Positions 1 to 5,385 of a DNA stretch of 11,474 nt are shown here, piece by piece; the stretch's first letter is position 1; every line of letters starts with the position of its first letter. Under the pieces are notes generated by a model. That model had not been told where the DNA came from, made no database searches, and saw only the letters and a list, made by a program, of their open reading frames with translations. The DNA comes from DASRAU01 sp036005805. Lineage in GTDB: Bacteria > Acidobacteriota > Polarisedimenticolia > Gp22-AA2. Where the stretch lies: NCBI GenBank assembly GCA_036005805.1, contig DASYQE010000108.1:1-11474 (forward strand). The letters are read 5' to 3'. The position numbers and the translations under genes were made by a program.

Positions 1-308
1 CGCGGCGCCGCGATCGACGCGTCGCGCAGGTCGTCCGGTTCGAGCACGGCTCCGCGCCGCGCCGCGAGGCGCAGCACCTGGCAGGGGCCGAGGTAGAGAT
101 CGAGCGGCCGCTTCTCGATCGATGCCGCGCCACGGGCGTAATGGCTGGGCGCGTCGGCGTGCGCTCCGACGTGCACGGTGGTGCGCAGCGTCGAGAGCGT
201 CAGGTGCGCCCCCGCCTCCATGTCGAGGAGGACCTCCCGCTCCGGCGGCGTGTCCCCGGGAAAGACCTTGAGGGCCCGGTCGATCGGCGGCGTCAGGTCG
301 TAGATCAC
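1..308 (-). CDS. kynB: Kynurenine formamidase (KynB-type, cyclase family), N-terminal part
   Basis: Hydrolyses N-formyl-L-kynurenine to L-kynurenine and formate, the second step of tryptophan breakdown. Only the first 102 codons are present; the rest lies beyond the left edge. Seen: the N-terminus 'MIYDLTPPIDRALKVFPGDT' matches the usual start of bacterial KynB, and the family's metal signature HxxxHxDxPxH is complete as HVGAHADAPSH (H46, H50, D52, H56), which in known members binds the catalytic metal (zinc in characterised enzymes). The GTG start at 308-306 overlaps the tryptophan 2,3-dioxygenase stop (GTGA), so the two first-step enzymes are probably translationally coupled. A start further upstream is unlikely because the family's N-terminus begins exactly here. 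It is the last visible gene of the operon; more pathway genes could follow beyond the edge. Confidence 0.93.
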   Translation of the reverse strand, partial: MIYDLTPPIDRALKVFPGDTPPEREVLLDMEAGAHLTLSTLRTTVHVGAHADAPSHYARGAASIEKRPLDLYLGPCQVLRLAARRGAVLEPDDLRDASIAAP

Positions 309-1153
309 AGCCGGTTCCGGATGAGCCAGAGGTCGGGGAAGATCGGATTGAAGAGGGTCTTCCTGAGGTAATCGACGCCGAGCGAGCCGCCGGTCCCCAT
401 CTTGTTGCCGATGGTGCGCTGCACCATCATCACGTGCCGGTAGCGCCACTCCTGCAATCCCTCGTCGAAGTCGGTCATCAATTCGAGCAGGATGGCGACG
501 TCGGGGCGTCGGCGGTAGAGCGTGACGAGCGCTTCCTGGATGTCGGCGTTCGGCTCGTTGGGCAGGCGCACGTCGCGCTCGCGGAGCGCGTCCGGGATCG
601 CCACGCCGAGCTTCGCGAGAAACTCGTAGAAGTGATCGACCAGCGAGCGCTCGTTCAGCCGCCGCTCCAGCGCCAGGCGCGCCGGGTCGCCGGCCGGGAA
701 GCGCTCCAGCATCTCCGGCCGCTTGTGACCGAGCAGGAACTCCATCTCGCGGAACTGCGTGGACTGGAAGCCGGAGGCGGCCTCGAGCCGATCGCGGAAG
801 GTCAGGAACGACATCGGCGTCATGGTCTCGAGCACGTCGATCTGCGCCACCAGCGTCTTGAGGACCATGCGCACGCGCTTCCACGTGGCGATGGCCTCGA
901 ACAGCTCGCCCTGCGTGAAGTCGCGCCGGATCTTCTCGAACTCGTGCAGCAGCAGCCTGAACCACAGCTCGTACACCTGGTGGATGACGATGAACAGCGT
1001 CTCGTCGTGCTCCGGAGGGTCGGAGGCGGGTTGCTGAAGCCCCAGGAGCGTGTCGAGCTTCAAGTAGCGCGCGTAGGTGAGCGGCAGCGTGCGGTCGCCG
1101 CCGCCCGCGTCGCCGCCGGCGCTGCCGCGCGATCCCGACTTCGGCTTGGTCAT
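305..1153 (-). CDS. kynA: Tryptophan 2,3-dioxygenase
   Basis: Heme dioxygenase that opens the indole ring of L-tryptophan with O2 to give N-formylkynurenine, the committing step of the pathway. The product is 282 residues, close to the bacterial family length. Seen: 'LTYARYLKLDTLL' (about 25-37), 'FIVIHQVYELWF' with the substrate-pocket His58, 'FRDRLEAASGFQS' (119-131), and the C-terminal block 'WRYRHVMMVQRTIG' with His240 at the position of the proximal heme ligand, followed by the substrate-binding GTGGS loop (T254). These numbers match those of the Xanthomonas enzyme as I recall them. Residues 6-20 form a Gly/Ser-rich leader before the conserved domain, probably disordered. The ATG start overlaps the stop of the upstream monooxygenase gene (ATGA), and its own stop overlaps the formamidase start (GTGA). 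It is the only ATG start in the operon. Confidence 0.97.
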   Translation of the reverse strand: MTKPKSGSRGSAGGDAGGGDRTLPLTYARYLKLDTLLGLQQPASDPPEHDETLFIVIHQVYELWFRLLLHEFEKIRRDFTQGELFEAIATWKRVRMVLKTLVAQIDVLETMTPMSFLTFRDRLEAASGFQSTQFREMEFLLGHKRPEMLERFPAGDPARLALERRLNERSLVDHFYEFLAKLGVAIPDALRERDVRLPNEPNADIQEALVTLYRRRPDVAILLELMTDFDEGLQEWRYRHVMMVQRTIGNKMGTGGSLGVDYLRKTLFNPIFPDLWLIRNRL

Positions 1154-2460
1154 CGGCTTCTCCACCACCAGGCGATCGACAGGAGCGCCGCCGCGCCCGC
1201 CGCGGCGGCGACCGACTTCAGGAACAGGGCCTGGCGGCGCGCCCGGCGCACCGTCTCGGCGTACGGGATGCGGGTGAACGAGATCATCATGTAGAGCGGC
1301 ATGAACAGGCGCGGGAAGAGCCGGTAGAGCGCCTTCTCGGTCGCCTTGCGGGCGCGGAACAGGCGCGACGCGGTGTGATCGCGCATCTCGACGAAGTTGT
1401 GCACCGAGAGCTGCGCCAGCGCGTCGGTGTGCTCCTTGCGGCCCGCCTCGAAGGCGGTGAAGACACGGTCCCAGTCGGGCGCGTGCGCGCGCACGCACTC
1501 GTCGAGGACGACCGCGTCCTCGAAGGCGCAGTTCGCCCCCTGCCCGTGGAACGGCACCACGGCGTGGGCCGCGTCGCCGAGAAGCGCCGTCTTGCCGCGC
1601 CAGTGCCACGGCCGGCAGCGGATGGTGACCATGGATCCGACGGGATTCTGCGCGTACTGTTCGGCGAGATCCGGCATGAGCGGCACCGCGTCCGCGAACC
1701 AGGTCTCGAAGAACCGTTGCACCGGGGCGGCGGAGGTCAACGCCTCGAACGAGTTCGGTCCGCTGTGCGGCCAGAACAGCGTGCAGGTGAAGGAGCCGTC
1801 GCGGTTCGGCAGCGCGATCATCATGAAGCCGCCGCGCGGCCAGATGTGCAGCGCGTGCGGCTCGAGCCGGTGCGAGCCGTTCGACCCCGCCGGGATGGTC
1901 AGCTCCTTGTAGCCGTGGCTCAGGAACGACTGGTCGTAGTCGAAACGGTCGAGCCGCTGCATGCGCCGGCGGACGACCGACCACGCGCCGTCGGTGCCGA
2001 GCAGCACGTCGCCCTGGACGGTCTCCGTGTCCTCGAAGGTGGCCGAGGGGGCGTCGAGGTCCACGTCGGCGCAGCGCCGGCCGAAGGAGAAGCGGACGTT
2101 GCGCTCGCGCTCGGCCGCTTCCAGGAGCAGGACGTTCAGCTCGGCGCGCGACACCGAGTGGTTGGCGTGACCGGCCTCGGTGCCGTAGGGCTGGAAGACG
2201 GTGCGGCCGCGCAGGTCGTGGATCATCCGGCCGCGCATGGGCACGGCGAGGGCCAGGACACGGTCGAGCAGGCCGGCGCGCTCCAGCGCACCGAGCCCGC
2301 GCGCCGACAGGGCGAGGTTGATGGAGCGCCCGCCGACCAGCGGCCCGCGCCGCGGGTCGGGACGCATCTCGAAGCCCTTGACCTCGTGCCCCGCCCGGCC
2401 GAGGAAGATCGACGCGAGCGTCCCGCCGAGCCCGGCGCCGATCTGCACGATGGTGCTCAC
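1150..2460 (-). CDS. kmo: Kynurenine 3-monooxygenase (FAD-dependent), with C-terminal membrane helix
   Basis: Hydroxylates L-kynurenine to 3-hydroxykynurenine using FAD, NADPH and O2. The predicted protein is 436 residues. Seen in order: the Rossmann dinucleotide motif IGAGLGG (G8, G10, G13); the family block 'GGRSINLALSARG' (43-55); 'MIHDLRGRTVFQPYG' (79-93), with Arg84 and Tyr92 near the positions of substrate-carboxylate residues in characterised enzymes; GTDG (155-158); and the second FAD motif GDAAHAVVPFHGQGAN (295-310). The C-terminus 'MPLYMMISFTRIPYAE' is typical of the family and is followed by a hydrophobic segment (about 412-433) ending in WWWRSR, which looks like a membrane anchor. 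The GTG start was chosen because it sits just before the Rossmann motif; the upstream kynureninase stop is 22 nt away, and I see no strong Shine-Dalgarno. The stop overlaps the dioxygenase ATG. Confidence 0.95.
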   Translation of the reverse strand: MSTIVQIGAGLGGTLASIFLGRAGHEVKGFEMRPDPRRGPLVGGRSINLALSARGLGALERAGLLDRVLALAVPMRGRMIHDLRGRTVFQPYGTEAGHANHSVSRAELNVLLLEAAERERNVRFSFGRRCADVDLDAPSATFEDTETVQGDVLLGTDGAWSVVRRRMQRLDRFDYDQSFLSHGYKELTIPAGSNGSHRLEPHALHIWPRGGFMMIALPNRDGSFTCTLFWPHSGPNSFEALTSAAPVQRFFETWFADAVPLMPDLAEQYAQNPVGSMVTIRCRPWHWRGKTALLGDAAHAVVPFHGQGANCAFEDAVVLDECVRAHAPDWDRVFTAFEAGRKEHTDALAQLSVHNFVEMRDHTASRLFRARKATEKALYRLFPRLFMPLYMMISFTRIPYAETVRRARRQALFLKSVAAAAGAAALLSIAWWWRSR

Positions 2461-2482
2461 CGCGACGCCGCCGCGATCGCGC

Positions 2483-3757
2483 TCAAGCGAGCGCCTCCTC
2501 GAGCAGGCGGGCGAAGCGGACGATCTCGCTGAAGGTGTTGTAGAGCGGCACCGGCGCGAAGCGCAGCACATTCGGCTCGCGCACGTCGCAGACGACCCCG
2601 CGGGCCGCCAGCGCGTCGTGCAGGCGGCGCGCGCCGCCGCCCGGCAGGCGCAGGGAGACCTGGCAGCCGCGCTCGTCCGGGTTGTGCGGCGTGAGGATCT
2701 CGATGCGCCCCGCCGGCAGGCGATCGAGGAGCGCCACCAGGGCCGAGGTCATCCGCACCGAGCGGGCCCGCAGCGCTTCGATCCCCGCTTCTTCGAAGAT
2801 CGCCAGCGACGCGAGGAGGGGAGCGAGCGCCAGGATCGGCGGGTTGCCGAGCTGCCAGCCGTCGGCGCCTTCGCGCGGCACGAAAGCGTCGCGCATCTCG
2901 AAGCGGGTGGCGGGATCGTTGCCCCACCAGCCGGCGAAGCGCGGCAGCGTCCGGTCGCGGCCATGCCGCTCGTGGATGAAGCAGCCGGCGACCGCGCCCG
3001 GGCCGGAGTTGAGGTACTTGTACGAGCACCAGACGGCGAAATCGACCTGCCAGTCGTGCAGCCGCAGCGGCAGATTGCCGGCGGCATGCGCCAGGTCCGC
3101 CCCGAAGACGCAGCCCTGGCGGTGCGCCGCGGCGGCGAGACGCCCGAGATCGAGCGCCTGCCCGGTATAGAACTGCACGCCCGGCAGGAGGACGACGGCG
3201 ATCTCGCGGCCGCGCTCCTCGATCAGCCGCTCCAGGTCTTCGGTGCGCAGGTGCGGCTCCCCCGGGCGGGCGCGCGCCACGAGGAGCGCTGCGTCGGGCG
3301 AGCCGCCGTGGTGCCGGATCTGCGACGCGACCGCGTAGTGGTCGGACGGGAAGGCGTGCTCCTCGATCAGGATGGCGCGGCGATCGGCGGTCGGACGGTA
3401 GAAGGTCGCCAGCATCAGGTGCAGGTTGACGGTGAGGCCGTTCATCATCACGACCTCGCCGGGCCGCGCACCGACGAGCCGCGCGCCGCTGTCGCGGAAC
3501 TGCTCGTGGTACGAGTACCACGGCCGGCGCGAGCGGAAGTGCCCCTCGACGCCGAGCGCCTCCCAGTCGTCGAGCTCTTCGTCCACCAGGGCGCGCGCCG
3601 CCTTTGGCATCAGGCCGAGCGAGTGGCCGCAGAAGTACAGGAGCGGACGGCCGTCGGGCCCGCCCGGCACCGCGAAGCGGGAGCGGAAGCGCGACAGCGG
3701 ATCTGCGAGGTCGAGCCGCCGCGCTTCCTCTTCGTCCAGCGGCGCCGCACCGCTCAC
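2483..3757 (-). CDS. kynU: Kynureninase (PLP-dependent)
   Basis: Cleaves 3-hydroxykynurenine (or kynurenine) to 3-hydroxyanthranilate (or anthranilate) and L-alanine with pyridoxal phosphate. The product is 424 residues, normal for the family. Seen: 'LYFCGHSLGLMPKAA' (40-54), 'MNGLTVNLHLMLATFYRPT' (105-123), 'EEHAFPSDHYAV' (132-143), 'GADLAHAAGN' (219-228) with the PLP-ring aspartate D221, and the Schiff-base lysine K247 in CSYKYLNSGPG, followed by 'RFAGWWGND' (273-281). The GTG start at 3757-3755 is fixed by a GAGGAG Shine-Dalgarno (3763-3768, 5-nt spacer) and a GTGA overlap with the decarboxylase stop. The reading frame stays open a long way further upstream, but that part is high-GC shadow of the decarboxylase gene. 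With the monooxygenase downstream and the hydroxyanthranilate dioxygenase upstream, 3-hydroxykynurenine is the likely natural substrate. Confidence 0.97.
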   Translation of the reverse strand: MSGAAPLDEEEARRLDLADPLSRFRSRFAVPGGPDGRPLLYFCGHSLGLMPKAARALVDEELDDWEALGVEGHFRSRRPWYSYHEQFRDSGARLVGARPGEVVMMNGLTVNLHLMLATFYRPTADRRAILIEEHAFPSDHYAVASQIRHHGGSPDAALLVARARPGEPHLRTEDLERLIEERGREIAVVLLPGVQFYTGQALDLGRLAAAAHRQGCVFGADLAHAAGNLPLRLHDWQVDFAVWCSYKYLNSGPGAVAGCFIHERHGRDRTLPRFAGWWGNDPATRFEMRDAFVPREGADGWQLGNPPILALAPLLASLAIFEEAGIEALRARSVRMTSALVALLDRLPAGRIEILTPHNPDERGCQVSLRLPGGGARRLHDALAARGVVCDVREPNVLRFAPVPLYNTFSEIVRFARLLEEALA

Positions 3758-4779
3758 GCGAACTCCTCGCGACGGCGGCCGAGGAACGCGAGCGCCGTCC
3801 CACCGAGCATCCGGTCGCGCGCGGAGGCCGGCAGCTCGCTGAGCGACTCGATCAGGCGCCCGGGCTCCGCCTCGCCGAGCGGGAAGGGGAAATCCGATCC
3901 CAGGGCGATGCGCTCCGGGCCGAGCTTCAGCACCAGGAAGCGCAGCGCCTCCGGGTCGTGCACCAGCGAATCGACGACGATGCGGTCGAGGTAGGCGCCC
4001 GGCGGCTTCGGGCTGTCGAGGGCGCACAAGTCGGGCCGGGCGCGATAGCCGGCGTCGATGCGGCCGAGCGTGAACGGGAAGGCGCCGCCGCCGTGCGCGA
4101 ACGCCAGGCGCAGGCCCGGCAGCCGCTCGAGCACGCCGCCCATGGCGAGCGAGCACAGGGCGAGCGACAGCTCGGCCGGCATGCCGACGAGCCACGGCAG
4201 GAAATACCTGCGCATGCGCTCCGAGCCGAGCATGTCCCACGGGTGCACGAAGATCGCCGCGTCGAGCTCGCGGGCGCGGCGGAAGAACGGGAACAGCTCC
4301 TCCTGGTCGAGATTCCAGGCGTTGACGTGCGTGCCGATCTCGACGCCGGACAGGCCGAGCTCGTTCACGCAGCGCTCCAGCTCGCCGATGGCGAGGTCGG
4401 GATCCTGCAGCGGCACGGTGCCGAGGCCGGCGAAGCGGCGCGGGTGGTCGCGCACCGTCTGGGCGATGTGATCGTTGAGGCCCCGCGCGACGTCGAGCGC
4501 GTGCTCCGGTTCGGCCCAGTAGCAGAACATGACGGGCACCGTGGAGAGCACCTGCACGGCCACGCCGTGCCGGTCGCACTCCTCCAGGCGGCGCGCCGGG
4601 TCGAAGGTGGCGGCCGGGACGTCGCGGAAGAGCGCCCCGTCCACCATCATGCGGGCCCCTGCCTCGGCAGGCTCGAGCGAGACGAAGCCGCCGTAGCCGA
4701 AGCGCTCGCGCACGTCGGGGAGGCGCGGAGGCAGGATGTGCGTGTGGAGATCGACCCGGAACGGCGCGCCGGCGTTCAA
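3754..4779 (-). CDS. nbaD: 2-amino-3-carboxymuconate-6-semialdehyde decarboxylase (ACMSD, amidohydrolase superfamily)
   Basis: Removes CO2 from 2-amino-3-carboxymuconate semialdehyde to give 2-aminomuconate semialdehyde, diverting the intermediate from spontaneous closure to quinolinate. The product is 341 residues. Seen: the metal ligands of a TIM-barrel amidohydrolase, namely H12 and H14 in DLHTHILPP, H179 in FVHPWDM, H229 in AFAHGGGAFPF and D296 in GSDFPFP. Arg52 in 'LFRDV' matches the conserved substrate arginine of the Pseudomonas enzyme within a few positions. Start: no ATG, GTG or TTG lies further upstream in frame for a long way, and a TTG at 4779-4777 overlaps the preceding stop (TTGA), the same overlap design as the neighbouring genes; it puts the HTH motif at the usual distance from the N-terminus. 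Related decarboxylases of this superfamily (e.g. for gamma-resorcylate) share the fold, but the operon settles the assignment. Confidence 0.94.
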   Translation of the reverse strand: MNAGAPFRVDLHTHILPPRLPDVRERFGYGGFVSLEPAEAGARMMVDGALFRDVPAATFDPARRLEECDRHGVAVQVLSTVPVMFCYWAEPEHALDVARGLNDHIAQTVRDHPRRFAGLGTVPLQDPDLAIGELERCVNELGLSGVEIGTHVNAWNLDQEELFPFFRRARELDAAIFVHPWDMLGSERMRRYFLPWLVGMPAELSLALCSLAMGGVLERLPGLRLAFAHGGGAFPFTLGRIDAGYRARPDLCALDSPKPPGAYLDRIVVDSLVHDPEALRFLVLKLGPERIALGSDFPFPLGEAEPGRLIESLSELPASARDRMLGGTALAFLGRRREEFA

Positions 4780-5294
4780 GCGCCGGCGGGTGGATTGACC
4801 GCGCCACAGGCGCGGCAGGTGCGCAGGCTCGCGTCGGTCCGGTACGCCTCGAGCACCGGCTTGAGCTGCGTGCCGAGGTCGGAGACGTGCAGCGCCGCTT
4901 CGTGCACGACGGCGTGGCAGCGCTCGCAGTACCAGCGGAAGCGATCCTCCTCGTCCGGCGCCCGCCGGCGTTCGAGCACCATGCCGACCGTGTTCGGTCC
5001 TCGCTGGGGCGAGTGCGGGACGTTGGGCGGAAGCAGGAGCATCTCCCCCTCCCGGATCGGGATGTCGCGCGGCACCCCGTCCTCCACCACCTTGAGGACG
5101 ATGTCCCCCTCGAGCTGGTAGAACAGCTCCTCCCCCGGGTCGAGGTGATAGTCGTTGCGCTTGTTGGGGCCGCCGACGATCATCACCTGGAAGTCGGCCT
5201 CCTCGAAGACGAGGGCGTTGCCGACCGGAGGCTTGAGCCGATCCCGGTGCGCGTCGATCCATCCTTTCAGGCTGAAAGCCGTCAGTTGCGCCAA
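4776..5294 (-). CDS. nbaC: 3-hydroxyanthranilate 3,4-dioxygenase
   Basis: Non-heme Fe(II) cupin enzyme that opens the ring of 3-hydroxyanthranilate to 2-amino-3-carboxymuconate semialdehyde. With the TTG start the protein has 172 residues, almost the length of the Cupriavidus enzyme. Seen: 'TAFSLKGWIDAH' and 'KPPVGNALVFEEADFQVMIV' at the N-terminus; the iron ligands H50, E56 and H94; substrate residues R46, R98 and E108; and a rubredoxin-like second metal site of two CxxC pairs, C123/C126 (WYCERC) and C160/C163 (CRAC). Start choice: the family begins just before 'LTAF', and TTG at 5294 has a strong GGGGAGG (5303-5309) with an 8-nt spacer. An in-frame ATG at 5366 would add 24 residues of His/Gly-rich sequence made of the tandem repeat and would run through the divergent gene's start. 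This is the first gene of the operon. Confidence 0.96.
   Translation of the reverse strand: MAQLTAFSLKGWIDAHRDRLKPPVGNALVFEEADFQVMIVGGPNKRNDYHLDPGEELFYQLEGDIVLKVVEDGVPRDIPIREGEMLLLPPNVPHSPQRGPNTVGMVLERRRAPDEEDRFRWYCERCHAVVHEAALHVSDLGTQLKPVLEAYRTDASLRTCRACGAVNPPAGA
5264..5278. repeat. Perfect 7-bp inverted repeat at the start of the kynurenine operon
   Basis: CTTTCAG, one central base, then CTGAAAG: a perfect palindrome with a single-base centre. It lies within the first dozen codons of the hydroxyanthranilate dioxygenase (encoding FSLK). It is AT-richer than its surroundings. It may be an operator half of the control region or a coincidence of codon choice. Confidence 0.35.
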
Positions 5295-5302
5295 AGGCGC
5301 AC

Positions 5303-5309
5303 CCTCCCC
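5303..5309 (-). promoter_or_regulatory. Shine-Dalgarno deciding the TTG start of the hydroxyanthranilate dioxygenase
   Basis: The minus strand reads GGGGAGG, then an 8-nt spacer, then TTG at 5294. It is the best ribosome binding site in the area and supports the short form of the dioxygenase over the 24-residue longer ATG form. Confidence 0.7.
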
Positions 5310-5337
5310 AGAATGTCCCGCGCCACAATGTCCCGCG
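5308..5337. repeat. Two tandem 15-bp repeats in the divergent promoter region
   Basis: The plus strand reads CCAGAATGTCCCGCG immediately followed by CCACAATGTCCCGCG, with 14 of 15 positions identical. The pair fills most of the gap between the divergent starts at 5294 and 5339/5357. Its position suggests a binding site for a regulator of the kynurenine operon, the membrane protein gene, or both. That role is inference; no regulator gene is in the window. The ANAAT part of each unit also resembles a plus-strand -10 element (4 of 6). Confidence 0.6.
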
Positions 5338-5341
5338 TGTG

Positions 5342-5347
5342 AAGGAG
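5342..5347 (+). promoter_or_regulatory. Shine-Dalgarno favouring the TTG start of the TPR membrane protein
   Basis: AAGGAG is followed by a 9-nt spacer and TTG at 5357. The in-frame GTG at 5339 lies before this site and has no purine-rich sequence upstream of it, so 5357 is the better start; 5339 remains possible and would add six residues. Confidence 0.5.
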
Positions 5348-5356
5348 CAGGGCGTT

Positions 5357-5385
5357 TTGTTATCACGATTCCGGGCCTGGATCAA
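5357..5385 (-). promoter_or_regulatory. Possible sigma-70 type promoter of the kynurenine operon (weak)
   Basis: On the minus strand TTGATC (5385-5380, 4 of 6 to TTGACA) is followed after 17 bp by TAACAA (5362-5357, 3 of 6 to TATAAT), which is preceded by TG one base away, an extended -10 feature. Transcription would begin near 5350 and run through the tandem repeats before the TTG start. The match is weak, and sigma-factor preferences of this organism are unknown. Confidence 0.25.

Noticed and set aside
2201..5121. Long plus-strand open frames opposite the kynureninase and decarboxylase genes (2201-3994, 3604-5121)
   Set aside because: Arg/Ala/Glu-rich with no recognisable domains, antisense to genes with complete catalytic motifs. 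High-GC third positions leave such frames open by chance.
3754..5294. Reading the operon as the kynurenine route to NAD (via quinolinate)
   Set aside because: ACMSD draws the intermediate away from quinolinate, and no quinolinate phosphoribosyltransferase gene is in view. Catabolism is the simpler reading, though some leakage to quinolinate is possible.
4776..5366. ATG start at 5366 for the hydroxyanthranilate dioxygenase
   Set aside because: Adds 24 residues not typical of the family, made of the tandem repeat, and overlaps the divergent gene's start. The TTG at 5294 has a strong Shine-Dalgarno and gives the family's length.
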